From: Paracoccus spongiarum
Lineage (GTDB): Bacteria; Pseudomonadota; Alphaproteobacteria; Rhodobacterales; Rhodobacteraceae
Assembly: GCF_030732095.1 (NCBI RefSeq)
Contig: NZ_JAVAMQ010000002.1
Location: 124,001-188,000 of the forward strand
Length of the DNA stretch: 64,000 nt
Reading direction: 5' to 3'
Part shown: in pieces, positions 28,823 through 37,386 of the stretch
Numbering within the stretch: position 1 is the stretch's first letter
Layout: each line of letters opens with the position of its first letter
Translations under genes and position numbers: made by a program
The notes under the pieces: generated by a model
Databases searched by the model: none
Told to the model about the DNA's origin: nothing
The model's input: the letters and a program-made list of their open reading frames with translations, nothing else

Positions 28823-29932
28823 TCAGGCGCGGGTGGTCGTCTTGGGCAGGATGACCGTGAAGCGGCTGCCGGCGCCGCGCTGGCTGTCGATCTTCAGCCG
28901 GCCGCGATGGCGGTTCACGATGTGCTTGACGATGGCCAGCCCCAGCCCGGTGCCGCCCTGCGCGCGCGACCGGTGGGTGTCGACGCGGTAGAAGCGTTCG
29001 GTCAGGCGCGGCAGGTGCATCTCGTCGATGCCCTCGCCGCGGTCGGCGATCTCGACCGCCCAGGCCGGGCCGCGCAGCATCGGCTCGTAGGCGATGCGGT
29101 GCAGCCGCACGCCCAGATAGCCGCCGCCGCCGCCGTATTTCAGCGCGTTCTCGATCAGGTTCTGGAACACCTGCACAAGCTGGTCGGCATCGCCCGGCAG
29201 GCTCTGGCTGCCCTCCAGCCCGCCGGTCTCGACCGTGACCCCGGCGGCCGAGATGGCCGGCGACAGCGTCGCCAGCACGCCCCGCAGCAGCAGCGGCAGA
29301 TCGACATCGGCCGAGGGCCTGCGGCGTTCCTCGGACTGCACCCGGCTCAGCGACAGAAGATCGCTGACCAGCCGGTTCATGCGGCTGGCCTCGGCCTCCA
29401 TGATGTCGAGAAACCGGCCGCGCGCCTTCACGTCGTCGCGGGCCGGGCCGCGCAGCGTCTCGATGAAGCCCATCATCGCGGTCAGCGGGGTCTTCAGCTC
29501 GTGGCTGACATTGGCGACGAAATCGCGGCGCATCTGCTCGGCCTCCTCGGCCACCGAGATGTCGAGGACCGCCACCGTCGCCCCGCGGCCCAGCGCCGCG
29601 GGCAGCGCCGCCACGGTGATCTCGGCGGCGATGTCGCGGCCGTCGGCCAGGATCTGCGCGCGCAGCAGGGCCACCCCCTCGGCCGGGGGCGGCAGCGTCG
29701 GATCGGGCAGCGGCGCCGGATGCAGGTCGGGGCGGATCGCCCAGTCCAGCGCCGCGACCACGGCGGGATGGCGGATCACCGTGACGAAGGGCCGGTCGGC
29801 CAGGTCCGTGCCGAACAGCGCCGCGGCGGCGGGATTGGCGCCGATCACCCGGGCGCGCTGGTCCACGGCCAGCATCGGCACCGGCACGCCGGCAAGGAAC
29901 TCGGCCGCCCGGCGCTGCGCCTCGCGCGTCAT
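28823..29932 (-). CDS. PhoR-like sensor histidine kinase without membrane span
   Basis: 369 residues. An N-terminal PAS-like domain (about 10-125: [25 protein letters not shown]) is followed by HisKA with H144 in [13 protein letters not shown], and a HATPase with N-box [13 protein letters not shown]1 (DRGEGI), the F-box (LTERFYRVD) and G2 ([12 protein letters not shown]). This arrangement is that of PhoR phosphate-sensor kinases, but the usual N-terminal membrane helices are missing, so it should be soluble. No phoB or other response regulator is near. Its start overlaps the gamma-carbonic anhydrase stop (ATGA), so it is the third gene of a gmk operon, an unusual setting for PhoR. The signal it senses is unknown. 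Confidence 0.9.
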   Translation of the reverse strand: MTREAQRRAAEFLAGVPVPMLAVDQRARVIGANPAAAALFGTDLADRPFVTVIRHPAVVAALDWAIRPDLHPAPLPDPTLPPPAEGVALLRAQILADGRDIAAEITVAALPAALGRGATVAVLDISVAEEAEQMRRDFVANVSHELKTPLTAMMGFIETLRGPARDDVKARGRFLDIMEAEASRMNRLVSDLLSLSRVQSEERRRPSADVDLPLLLRGVLATLSPAISAAGVTVETGGLEGSQSLPGDADQLVQVFQNLIENALKYGGGGGYLGVRLHRIAYEPMLRGPAWAVEIADRGEGIDEMHLPRLTERFYRVDTHRSRAQGGTGLGLAIVKHIVNRHRGRLKIDSQRGAGSRFTVILPKTTTRA

Positions 29933-30450
29933 TCGATGCGCCGCAGCCCGGCGCGGAAGCGGGCGGCATTGGCGCGATAGCGCGCCGCCGAGGCCAGCAG
30001 GCCCGCCCGCGCCGCATCGTCAAGCTGGCGCACCACCTTGCCGGGCGCGCCCATCACCAGCGCGCCGGCCGGGATCTCCTTGCCCTCGGCGATCAGCGCC
30101 CCGGCACCGATCAGCGCGCCATCGCCGATCACCGCGCCGTTCAGGATCGTCGCGCCCATGCCGACCAGCACGCCGGCCCCGATGCGGCAGCCATGCAGGA
30201 TGGCGCGATGCCCGATCGTGCAGTCCGGCCCGACCAGCAGCGGATGGCCGGGATCGGTGTGCAGCACGCAAAGGTCCTGCACGTTGCTGCCGCGTCCGAC
30301 GCGGATCTCCTCGGTATCGCCGCGCAGAACCGCACCCCACCAGACCGACGACCCGGCCTCCATCACCACGCGCCCGATCAGCCGGGCGTCGGGCGCCACC
30401 CAGGCATCCCCGGCCAGTTCCGGCGCCAGCCCGTCCAGTTCCCAGATCAT
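29929..30450 (-). CDS. gamma-carbonic anhydrase-family protein (left-handed beta-helix)
   Basis: 173 residues built of hexapeptide repeats (for example [31 protein letters not shown]), which fold as a left-handed beta-helix and trimerise. His residues in VLHTDPGH and [11 protein letters not shown] fit the metal site of gamma-carbonic anhydrases and the YrdA/PaaY group. The C-terminal helix ([22 protein letters not shown]) is also typical. Actual CO2 hydration activity varies among these proteins and cannot be predicted from this sequence. The gene overlaps gmk upstream and the histidine kinase downstream (both ATGA). Confidence 0.93.
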   Translation of the reverse strand: MIWELDGLAPELAGDAWVAPDARLIGRVVMEAGSSVWWGAVLRGDTEEIRVGRGSNVQDLCVLHTDPGHPLLVGPDCTIGHRAILHGCRIGAGVLVGMGATILNGAVIGDGALIGAGALIAEGKEIPAGALVMGAPGKVVRQLDDAARAGLLASAARYRANAARFRAGLRRIE

Positions 30451-31079
30451 CCCTCGTCCTCCTCCATCAGCCGGCGCACGAATCCGCTGAGCCCGGCCTG
30501 CCGGATCCGGCGCAGCCGCTCGGCGGTCAGGATCGCGCGCAGCCGCGCCTCGGTCGCGTCCAGATCGTCATTGACCAGCACGTAATCGTATTCGGCCCAG
30601 TGGCTGATCTCGGCGCGGCTTTTCTGCATGCGGCCGGCGATCACCGCGTCGCTGTCCTGGCCGCGGCCGCGCAGCCGCCGCTCAAGCTCGGGCAGCGAGG
30701 GCGGCAGCACGAAGATCGACACCACATGCCCGCCCAGCGCCGAGGCGCGGATCTGCTGGCCGCCCTGCCAGTCCACGTCGAACAGCGTGTCGCGCCCCTC
30801 GCGCATTGCCGCCTCGACGGGGGCGCGCGGGCTGCCATAGAGATTGCCGAACACCTCGGCATGTTCCAGCATCTGCCCCTCGGCCACCAGCGCGCGAAAG
30901 CTGTCGGGACTGGTGAAATGGTAATGCTGCCCGTCGATCTCGCCGGGGCGCGGCGCGCGGGTGGTGGCCGAGACGGAAAAACGCAGGCTGTCGTCCCACG
31001 CCATCAGCCGTCGCGCGAGGGTCGATTTTCCCGCCCCCGAGGGCGACGACAGGATGATCAGCAACCCGGTCCGGTCCAT
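30447..31079 (-). CDS. gmk: guanylate kinase
   Basis: 210 residues, standard length. The P-loop is [10 protein letters not shown] (about 11-20). The GMP-binding region includes [19 protein letters not shown] and [14 protein letters not shown], followed by [11 protein letters not shown]. It phosphorylates GMP to GDP with ATP in the cytoplasm. It heads a three-gene operon with the carbonic anhydrase-like and histidine-kinase genes. It is divergent from the PAS_5 gene across 224 bases. Confidence 0.97.
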   Translation of the reverse strand: MDRTGLLIILSSPSGAGKSTLARRLMAWDDSLRFSVSATTRAPRPGEIDGQHYHFTSPDSFRALVAEGQMLEHAEVFGNLYGSPRAPVEAAMREGRDTLFDVDWQGGQQIRASALGGHVVSIFVLPPSLPELERRLRGRGQDSDAVIAGRMQKSRAEISHWAEYDYVLVNDDLDATEARLRAILTAERLRRIRQAGLSGFVRRLMEEDEG

Positions 31080-31303
31080 CGGCGTCTTTCCTTGCGGCCA
31101 GCGTCGGGTGCGGGATGGACCAGCCGCAACCGGGGGTCAAGCCCCGCGGCCAAGATCCTGCTGGCCGCGCAGGCGATCATGCCTTAACCATTTGTTAGGA
31201 AACGACTCGGTCCGGGCATCGCTTCCGGGCTATTCTGCGGCCACTGGGGCTGGTCCGCGCATCGCGGCGGCCGTGTTCGGTCAAGGGTCAACGGGGTTTC
31301 GGC

Positions 31304-32161
31304 GTGTCCGACAGGAAAGGCAAAGACGATCCGCAAATGCCGCCCGCCGGGACGGGCGCGGCCTCGGCCCAGCTGATCCGGCTGGCCGATTTCGACCGCG
31401 CCCAGCCCGCCCGGCTGCTGATCGAGATGCGCGACTACTGGCAGGGGCTGCGGCGCGGCCGGGCGGTGCCGGCGCGCGCCGACATCGAGCCGCGCGGCAT
31501 CCACCGGGTGCTGGACTACGCCTTCATCCTGGAACGCATCGCGCCCGGCGCGGCGCGGTTCCGTCTGGCCGGACGCCACCTCATCGACCTGATGGGCATG
31601 GAGGTGCGCGGGATGCCGGTCTGCGCGTTCCTCAACCCGCGCTCGCGCGGGCGGTTCTCGGACGTGCTGGAAAGCGTGTTCAAGGCCCCGCAGATCGCCG
31701 AGCTGCGCCTGCACGGCAAGGCCGAATATGCCCGCCCCCAGCTCGAGGCGCGGATGCTGCTGCTGCCCCTGCGCTCGGATCTGGGGGATGTCACGCGGGC
31801 GCTTGGCTGCCTGATCGCCGAGGGAACGCCGGGCGTCGCGCCGCGCCGCTTCGACCTGATCGAGGATGCGGTCAGCCCGATCATCGAGGGCGGCAGCACG
31901 CTGGCCCCGACCCCCTCCGCCTGCGGCATGGCCGAGGACGCGGCCCCCTATGGCAGGGTCGACCGCATCCTGTCGCGCGGCCGCGACCGCCGGGCGCAGG
32001 CCGCCCCGCCGGCCGAGGCGCCGCCGGCCGGGACCATGCCCGCCACCGATCCCGCCGCCAGACCCGCCGCCAGCCCTGCCCGCCATCCCGACCCGGCCCC
32101 GGCGGCCACGCCGCAGGACCGGCGGGCGCTGTTCCGCATCGTCTCGACCGACGGCAGCTAG
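31304..32161 (+). CDS. PAS_5-type domain protein with Pro/Ala-rich tail
   Basis: 285 residues starting at GTG 31304. Residues about 20-180 resemble the alphaproteobacterial PAS_5 domain (LIRLADFDRAQPARLLIEMRDYW, IEPRGIHRVLDYAFILE, FRLAGRHLIDLMGMEVRGMP), a sensory fold of mostly unknown ligand, found in cell-cycle and motility regulators of this class. From about residue 215 on the protein is disordered, rich in Ala and Pro, and ends in LFRIVSTDGS. No output domain is seen. Its stop overlaps the stop of the convergent GNAT gene. The function is unknown beyond likely signalling. Confidence 0.8.
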   Translation: MSDRKGKDDPQMPPAGTGAASAQLIRLADFDRAQPARLLIEMRDYWQGLRRGRAVPARADIEPRGIHRVLDYAFILERIAPGAARFRLAGRHLIDLMGMEVRGMPVCAFLNPRSRGRFSDVLESVFKAPQIAELRLHGKAEYARPQLEARMLLLPLRSDLGDVTRALGCLIAEGTPGVAPRRFDLIEDAVSPIIEGGSTLAPTPSACGMAEDAAPYGRVDRILSRGRDRRAQAAPPAEAPPAGTMPATDPAARPAASPARHPDPAPAATPQDRRALFRIVSTDGS

Positions 32162-33150
32162 GCGCCCTTCAGCTGCGACCGCCAGTGCCAGCGATAGATC
32201 GCGGCGGGGGCCGGCGCCTCGCGCGCCATCGAGGCCAGCATCTGGTCCTCGTATCGCAGGAAACCCAGGTTCTTCAGCAACCGGCGCGAGGCCGGGTTGT
32301 CCAGAAACACGTCGGCCAGCAGTTCCTGCGGATCGAAGCGGGCCACGATCTCGGCCAGGAAGGCCGCCACCATCTCCTGCCCCAGCCCCTGCCCGGCCAG
32401 CCGGTGATCGAGGAAATAGAAGATCCGGCCGGGCGCCCCGCCGCTGATCCCGACCGAGCCGGCGACCTGCCCCTGATGGCGCACGACCAGCCGCATCGGC
32501 GGCAGCAGCCCGTCGCCCTCGAAGATCGCCGCGAACGCCTCATCGGCCATGCCGGGACGAAAGCGCAGCAGGTTGCGCGCGACCTCGGGCGCCGTCGCGA
32601 TGCGCTGCAGCGCGGGCAGGTCGTCCTGCCGCACCGCGTCGATCAGCAGCCGCGGGGTCGTCAGCCTGACGCCGTGCAGCCGGGCGAAATCGGCCCGCGA
32701 CAGCTGCAGCGTGATGCCCGGCAGATGGCGGCCCTGCGGCTGCGACCACAGCCGTGCGGTGCCGGTCTGCCGGAAGCCCAGCCGCTGCATCAGCCGCGCC
32801 GATCCGGCATTGCCCTCGAGATGGGTGGCCTCGATCACCTGCGCACCGGCCAGGAAGCGCCGCGACAGGGCCAGCACGGCGGCGCGCAGCCCCGCGCCCC
32901 GGCGCTGCTGGTCGGGGGCGATCCAGATGCCGAAGGTCTGGCCGGCCCGCACCATGCCGATCAGCCGGTCGCCCTGCCGCACGGCATGTTCGTCAAGGCC
33001 CGCACCGGCCACGAAGGCGGCCGCGTCCTCGGCGCCGTAGGGCCAGCGCGCCGCCGTCAGCCATTGCGTCACCTGCCAGTCGGCCAGCGCCGCCGCGATC
33101 GCCGCCGCATCCTCGGGCCAGGGTCGGCTGAGGATCAGCTGCGGGGCCAT
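32158..33150 (-). CDS. tandem GNAT N-acetyltransferase
   Basis: 330 residues with two GNAT units. The first (about 5-155) has the acetyl-CoA loop QQRRGAGLRAAVLAL and the segment NAGSARLMQRLGF. The second (about 158-320) starts at RLTTPRLLIDAVRQDD in the style of RimJ/RimL enzymes and has the loop GQGLGQEMVAAFL and NPASRRLLKNLGF. A duplicated GNAT arrangement suggests one protein with two active sites, or one active and one structural. The substrate cannot be read. It converges on the PAS_5 gene, and its start lies just downstream of the rnd stop on the same strand. Confidence 0.88.
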   Translation of the reverse strand: MAPQLILSRPWPEDAAAIAAALADWQVTQWLTAARWPYGAEDAAAFVAGAGLDEHAVRQGDRLIGMVRAGQTFGIWIAPDQQRRGAGLRAAVLALSRRFLAGAQVIEATHLEGNAGSARLMQRLGFRQTGTARLWSQPQGRHLPGITLQLSRADFARLHGVRLTTPRLLIDAVRQDDLPALQRIATAPEVARNLLRFRPGMADEAFAAIFEGDGLLPPMRLVVRHQGQVAGSVGISGGAPGRIFYFLDHRLAGQGLGQEMVAAFLAEIVARFDPQELLADVFLDNPASRRLLKNLGFLRYEDQMLASMAREAPAPAAIYRWHWRSQLKGA

Positions 33151-33154
33151 CGGC

Positions 33155-34336
33155 TCAGCTGACCGTCACGACGCGCACCACGCCGCCGCGCGCCGACAGC
33201 GCGATCTCTCCGGCGGCAAGGCGCAGCGCGTCATGGCCGAACACCTCGGCCCGCCAGCCATGCAGCGCCGGCAGGTCGCGCTCGCCTGTGGCGATGGCGT
33301 CAAGCTCGGCCGACGAGGCGATCAGCTTGGGCGCCACGCCCGCCGCATCCGCCTTGGCCTTCAGCAGCACCCGCAGCAGGTCCGACAGCGCGGCATTGCC
33401 CGGCCGCCCCGGCTCGTCCGATTTCACCTGCGGCAGGTCGCGCGCCTCCTGCCCGGCCTTCACCGCCGCCAGGATTCCGGCGGCGATGTCGCCCTTGCGC
33501 GCCTCGCGCAGCAGCAGCCGCGAGCGGCCCAGATCGGCCTCGTTGGCGGGCTTGGTCGAGGCCAGCTCGATCATCGCGTCGTCCTTGAACACCCGCGAGC
33601 GGGGAATGTCGCGATCCTGCGCATAGGATTCGCGGAACCGCGCCAGCTCGCGCAGGATCGCAAGGAAACGCGGCGAATTCGTGCGCGTGCGCACCTTCAT
33701 CCAGGCTTCCTCGGGCCGCGTGATGTAGGTCTCGGGGTCCTCCAGCACGGCGACCTCCTCGGCCAGCCAGCCCTCGCGGTCGTTCTTGCGCAACTCGGCC
33801 GCGAGGAATTCGTAGATCACCCGCAGATGCGTGACATCGGCCAGCGCATAGGCCTTCTGCGCGTCCGACAGCGGCCGGCGCGACCAGTCGGTGAAGCGCG
33901 AGGACTTGTCCAGATTGGCCTTGGCGATCTTGCGCACCAGCGTCTCGTAGCCGGCCTGCTCGCCAAAGCCGCAGACCATCGCCGCCACCTGCGTGTCGAA
34001 CAGCGGCTCGGGAAACAGGCCCGCATCGTGAAAGAAGATTTCCAGATCCTGCCGCGCGGCGTGAAACACCTTGACCGTCGCGGTATGGCGGAACAGGTCG
34101 TAAAGCGGCTCCAGCGACAGCCCCTCGGCCAGCGGATCGACCAGCACGGCCTCGCCTCCGGCCTCCTTCGGGGTCGAGGCGGGCGGCAGCGCCATCTGGA
34201 TCAGGCACAGCTTCGACCAGTAGGTGCGCTCTCGCAGGAACTCGGTATCGACGGTGACATAGGGCGCCGATTTCGCCGCCTCGCAGAAACGGGCAAGGTC
34301 TTCGGTGCGGGTGATGGTGATGATGTCGTCGCTCAT
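33155..34336 (-). CDS. rnd: ribonuclease D
   Basis: 393 residues from ATG at 34336 (MSDDIITITRTEDLARFCE). The DEDD exonuclease domain shows VTVDTEFLRE (first Asp and Glu), FHAARQDLEIF (second Asp) and YALADVTHL (third Asp, with the Tyr-containing motif). An HRDC-type helical domain follows (ELARFRESYAQDRDIPRSRVFKDDAMIELA) and a second such region closes the protein. It trims the 3' ends of tRNA precursors and other stable RNAs. It is divergent from the small secreted protein gene; the GNAT gene follows closely on the same strand. Confidence 0.95.
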   Translation of the reverse strand: MSDDIITITRTEDLARFCEAAKSAPYVTVDTEFLRERTYWSKLCLIQMALPPASTPKEAGGEAVLVDPLAEGLSLEPLYDLFRHTATVKVFHAARQDLEIFFHDAGLFPEPLFDTQVAAMVCGFGEQAGYETLVRKIAKANLDKSSRFTDWSRRPLSDAQKAYALADVTHLRVIYEFLAAELRKNDREGWLAEEVAVLEDPETYITRPEEAWMKVRTRTNSPRFLAILRELARFRESYAQDRDIPRSRVFKDDAMIELASTKPANEADLGRSRLLLREARKGDIAAGILAAVKAGQEARDLPQVKSDEPGRPGNAALSDLLRVLLKAKADAAGVAPKLIASSAELDAIATGERDLPALHGWRAEVFGHDALRLAAGEIALSARGGVVRVVTVS

Positions 34337-34535
34337 TCGGCTCTTTCGGGGTCGGGCGGTTCGTCCGCCAATCGCAACGGGATAGGCGCAAGACGCCGAA
34401 AAGGGAAGAGTGATTGACCTGCCGCGCGCGCCCTGCGGCGTTTCGCGAATCGGCGGCAGATGCGAGGCTGGACCCTGACCGCCGCGCTGCCGACGCGATC
34501 CGTGCCGGCGGGCCTTCACCAGGAAAGGACATTCC

Positions 34536-34988
34536 TTGAGACATTTCATGACATTGGCCCTGCTGGGCTGGCTGGGCCTTGGCGCCCCCGCCCATGCCTG
34601 GGAGTTGACCAAGGGGCCCGATCACGCAGCCACCTTCACGACGGATGGCGACTATCTGCTGAGCATTTCCTGCCAGCGCGGCCGCGACCACCTGGAATTC
34701 GGCCTGAACGACCGCACCTTGCGGGGGGACGGGTTCGAGGCCGTGCGCGCGGTGATGATGTGGATCAAGGCGCCGGACGGGCGGACGGACAAATGGTCCA
34801 TCGAGGTCAGCCAGGAGGGCCCGAGCCTGACCGGGCGGATCGCCTTTTCCGCTCGGACCCTGGATTTCTTCGGCAATGCCGAAAGCCTCGAGGTCGAGGA
34901 TATCTTCGGTCGCCGGACGCTGCTGCGTTCCGACATGAAGGGCACCGGCGCGGCCCGCATCGCCTTTCGCGAACGCTGCGGGATCTGA
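34536..34988 (+). CDS. small secreted protein of unknown function
   Basis: 150 residues from TTG at 34536, chosen because AAAGGA sits about six bases upstream; an ATG at 34548 would be too far from it. The N-terminus MRHFMTLALLGWLGLGAPAHA is a clear signal peptide with an AHA-type cleavage site before WELT. The mature part is about 130 residues and has only two Cys (SISCQRG and the third-last residue), which could form a disulfide. No known domain was recognised. It is followed after six bases by the convergent tgt stop. A periplasmic protein is likely; nothing in the neighbourhood indicates its job. Confidence 0.75.
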   Translation: MRHFMTLALLGWLGLGAPAHAWELTKGPDHAATFTTDGDYLLSISCQRGRDHLEFGLNDRTLRGDGFEAVRAVMMWIKAPDGRTDKWSIEVSQEGPSLTGRIAFSARTLDFFGNAESLEVEDIFGRRTLLRSDMKGTGAARIAFRERCGI

Positions 34989-36119
34989 TCAGAGGGGCGC
35001 GATGTCGCCCCCGGCCCGCAGGGCGTGGAAATCGGCCACGAAGGCATCCAGCCGGCCCGCGGCGATGGCGGCGCGCAGCCCGGCCATCAGATCCTGATAG
35101 TAATGCAGGTTGTGCCAGGTCAGCAGCATTCCCGAGATCATCTCGCCGGCGCGGAAGACATGGTGCAGATAGGCCCGCGAATAGCCGGTGCAGGCCGGGC
35201 AGGTGCAGCCCTCGTCCAGCGGGCGCGGGTCGTCCTGGTGGCGGGCGTTCTTGATGTTGACCTGCCCGCGCCGGGTCCAGGCCTGGCCGGTGCGCCCCGA
35301 CCGCGAGGGCAGCACGCAATCCATCATGTCGATGCCGCGCTGCACCGCGCCCACGATGTCGTCGGGCTTGCCGACGCCCATCAGGTAGCGCGGCCGGTCG
35401 GCGGGCAGCAGGTCGGGCGCATAGTCGAGGACGCCGAACATCGCCTCCTGCCCCTCGCCCACGGCCAGCCCGCCGATGGCATAGCCGTCAAAGCCGATCC
35501 CGCGCAGCGCGGCCGCGCTTTCCTCGCGCAGCGCGCGGGTCACGCCGCCCTGCATGATCCCGAACAGCGCATGGCCCGGCCGGTCGCCGAAGGCGTCGCG
35601 CGACCGCTGCGCCCAGCGCATCGACAGCCGCATCGAGGCCGCGACCTGATCCTCGGTCGCGGGCAGGGCCGGGCATTCGTCGAAGGCCATCACGATGTCG
35701 CTGCCCAGCAGGCGCTGGATCTCCATGCTGCGTTCGGGCGTCAGGACGTGGCGCGAGCCGTCGATATGGCTGGCGAAGGTCACGCCCTCTTCGGTCAGCT
35801 TGCGCAGCGGGCCGAGGCTCATCACCTGGAAGCCGCCCGAATCGGTCAGGATCGGGCCGTCCCAGTTCATGAAGCGGTGCAGCCCGCCCAGCCGGTCGAT
35901 GCGCTCGGCCCCGGGGCGCAGCATCAGGTGGTAGGTGTTGCCCAGCAGGATGTCGGCGCCGGTGGCGCGCACCGACTGGGGCAGCATCGCCTTGACGGTC
36001 GCGGCGGTGCCGACCGGCATGAAGGCCGGGGTGCGGATGGTGCCGCGCGGGGTGTCGATGCTGCCGCTGCGGGCGCGGCCGTCGGTCGCGGACAGGGTGA
36101 AGGCGAAGCGGTCGGACAT
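34989..36119 (-). CDS. tgt: tRNA-guanine transglycosylase (queuine tRNA-ribosyltransferase)
   Basis: 376 residues from ATG at 36119 (MSDRFAFTL), standard length. The catalytic Asp residues lie in ILTDSGGFQ and [13 protein letters not shown]. The substrate-binding segment [11 protein letters not shown] is present. The zinc site is formed by [16 protein letters not shown] (three Cys and one His). The enzyme swaps guanine-34 for preQ1 in GUN-anticodon tRNAs. It is divergent from the SufT-like gene; no other queuosine gene is in the window. No good ribosome site is visible before the chosen ATG, and a start about 14 codons upstream cannot be ruled out. Confidence 0.96.
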   Translation of the reverse strand: MSDRFAFTLSATDGRARSGSIDTPRGTIRTPAFMPVGTAATVKAMLPQSVRATGADILLGNTYHLMLRPGAERIDRLGGLHRFMNWDGPILTDSGGFQVMSLGPLRKLTEEGVTFASHIDGSRHVLTPERSMEIQRLLGSDIVMAFDECPALPATEDQVAASMRLSMRWAQRSRDAFGDRPGHALFGIMQGGVTRALREESAAALRGIGFDGYAIGGLAVGEGQEAMFGVLDYAPDLLPADRPRYLMGVGKPDDIVGAVQRGIDMMDCVLPSRSGRTGQAWTRRGQVNIKNARHQDDPRPLDEGCTCPACTGYSRAYLHHVFRAGEMISGMLLTWHNLHYYQDLMAGLRAAIAAGRLDAFVADFHALRAGGDIAPL

Positions 36120-36266
36120 CGGCGGGGCCTGCGCGGTCGGGGTCGGGAAACGGCGCTGCATAGCCCGTCCCGCCGGTCGGCGCAACGCGCGGCGGGCATG
36201 CCGGGCGGACTGGACCCGGGGCGGCGGGTGCCCTATATAAACTCTCGGAATTGACAGGATGACGCC

Positions 36267-36623
36267 ATGACCGAGCCGATGATGGAAGGCGCGCCGCTGA
36301 TCGCGCCGTCAAGCACCGACCACCCTCTGTACGAGGCGGTGGTCGAGGCCTGCAAGACGGTCTACGACCCCGAAATTCCGGTGAACATCTATGATCTGGG
36401 GCTGATCTACACGATCGAGATCACCCCCGCCAACGAGGTCCGGGTCATCATGACGCTGACCGCGCCGGGCTGCCCGGTGGCCGGCGAGATGCCCGGCTGG
36501 GTCGCCGACGCGGTCGAGCCGCTGCCCGGCGTGAAGCAGGTCGATGTCGAGATGACCTTCCAGCCGCAATGGGGCATGGACATGATGTCCGACGAGGCGC
36601 GGCTGGAACTGGGCTTCATGTAG
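36267..36623 (+). CDS. SufT/MIP18-family Fe-S assembly protein (DUF59)
   Basis: 118 residues. The DUF59 signature is plain: [21 protein letters not shown] and [15 protein letters not shown] with the conserved Cys, ending in [10 protein letters not shown]. Relatives are encoded in SUF operons and help in Fe-S cluster maturation. Here only this gene and a SufA-like gene lie close together; sufBCDS are not in the window. It is divergent from tgt. A hairpin that belongs to a dispersed intergenic repeat follows the stop. Confidence 0.93.
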   Translation: MTEPMMEGAPLIAPSSTDHPLYEAVVEACKTVYDPEIPVNIYDLGLIYTIEITPANEVRVIMTLTAPGCPVAGEMPGWVADAVEPLPGVKQVDVEMTFQPQWGMDMMSDEARLELGFM

Positions 36624-36630
36624 GCAGGCC

Positions 36631-36690
36631 GGGATCTGCGTCCCGCGACCGCCGGGGGCTTTCTGCCCCCGGACCCCCGAGGATATTTCG
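36631..36690. repeat. intergenic palindromic repeat, copy 1 (also a likely terminator)
   Basis: The hairpin CCGGGGGC (36652-36659) pairs with GCCCCCGG (36665-36672) around TTTCT. The flanks TGCGTCCCGCGACC and ACCCCCGAGGATATTT extend it. Read on the minus strand, the core GGGGGTCCGGGGG...GCCCCCGG plus GTCGCGGGACGCA recurs at 48961-49010, so this is a dispersed element. I recall similar GAGGATATTT-containing elements between genes in Rhodobacterales, but no search was run. Confidence 0.7.
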
Positions 36691-36786
36691 GCCAAGGCAA
36701 GGCGGGGTCGGGGCTTTCGCGCGGCGGCCTTGAGGGCGGGCGGTCGAGGGCCTATCTTGGGGGCAGGATATGAGGAAGGTTCGACC

Positions 36787-37161
36787 ATGTTCGCCATGCC
36801 CGGCGCATCGCCTGTCACCATCACCCCCGCCGCCGAGCGGCAGATCGCCCGGCTGATGGCCGGTCGCGACGCCTTCGGGCTGCGCATCGGCCTGAAGAAG
36901 GGTGGCTGTGCGGGGATGGAATACACGATGGAGCTGGCCGAGGCGGCCGGGGCCAACGAGGAGGTCATCGAGCAGGGCGCGGCGCGGGTGATGATCGCGC
37001 CGATGGCGCAGATGTTCCTGTTCGGGACCGAGATCGACTATGAGACGGGCCTGCTGGAGGCCGGGTTCCGCTTTCGCAACCCGAATGTGACCGATGCCTG
37101 CGGCTGCGGCGAATCCGTGCGGTTCGAGCCGATCGCGGGCAGCCGCGCCGGCGAGGGCTGA
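36787..37161 (+). CDS. SufA/IscA-type iron-sulfur carrier protein
   Basis: 124 residues from ATG at 36787, with AGGAAGG upstream; a longer frame has no ribosome site. A-type carrier ligands are C41 (GGCAGMEY) and the C-terminal pair C105/C107 (DACGCGES). These proteins hold and pass on Fe-S clusters or iron to target proteins. SufA is more likely than IscA, given the SufT-like neighbour and the FGTEIDYETGLL pattern. It follows the repeat/hairpin element by about 100 bases and converges on ccoS. Confidence 0.92.
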   Translation: MFAMPGASPVTITPAAERQIARLMAGRDAFGLRIGLKKGGCAGMEYTMELAEAAGANEEVIEQGAARVMIAPMAQMFLFGTEIDYETGLLEAGFRFRNPNVTDACGCGESVRFEPIAGSRAGEG

Positions 37162-37165
37162 GGAA

Positions 37166-37191
37166 GGGGGTCCGAGGCGGGGGTCCGAGGC
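37166..37191. repeat. two tandem copies of a 13-mer
   Basis: GGGGGTCCGAGGC occurs twice without a gap (37166-37178, 37179-37191) and is followed by another GGGGG, between the sufA-like and ccoS stops. The regularly spaced G runs could fold into a G-quadruplex on the plus strand; that is inference. Confidence 0.6.
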
Positions 37192-37212
37192 GGGGGCAGG
37201 GCCAGTCCGGGG

Positions 37213-37374
37213 CTAGTCCGGGCGGGGCCGGTCGTCCCATTCGTCACTGAGGATGCGCTCGGAATCGCCCTTCGGGTCCTCGAACTGGCGCGCGCGCAGC
37301 GCCCAGAGGAAGGCAAGGAGGCCGATGGCGCCAAGCCCGAGCGAGACCGGAATGAGGATCGCGAGGATTTCCAA
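37213..37374 (-). CDS. ccoS: CcoS, cbb3 oxidase assembly protein
   Basis: 53 residues starting at TTG 37374, with an AGGGGGGG run upstream as ribosome site. The sequence MEILAILIPVSLGLGAIGLL, a single membrane helix, followed by AFLWALRARQFEDPKGDSER and an acidic tail, is typical of CcoS/FixS: the MEIL start, the GLG motif and the QF/Y-x-D segment. It is needed to insert copper and heme into subunit I of the cbb3 oxidase. It is the last gene of ccoGHIS, 12 bases after the ccoI stop. A start at TTG explains why it would be missed by an ATG-only search. Confidence 0.9.
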   Translation of the reverse strand: MEILAILIPVSLGLGAIGLLAFLWALRARQFEDPKGDSERILSDEWDDRPRPD

Positions 37375-37386
37375 CTGCGTCCCCCC

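Noticed and set aside
37166..37191. Tandem 13-mers considered as a CRISPR-like array
   Set aside because: There are only two adjacent units with no spacers; it is a simple duplication.
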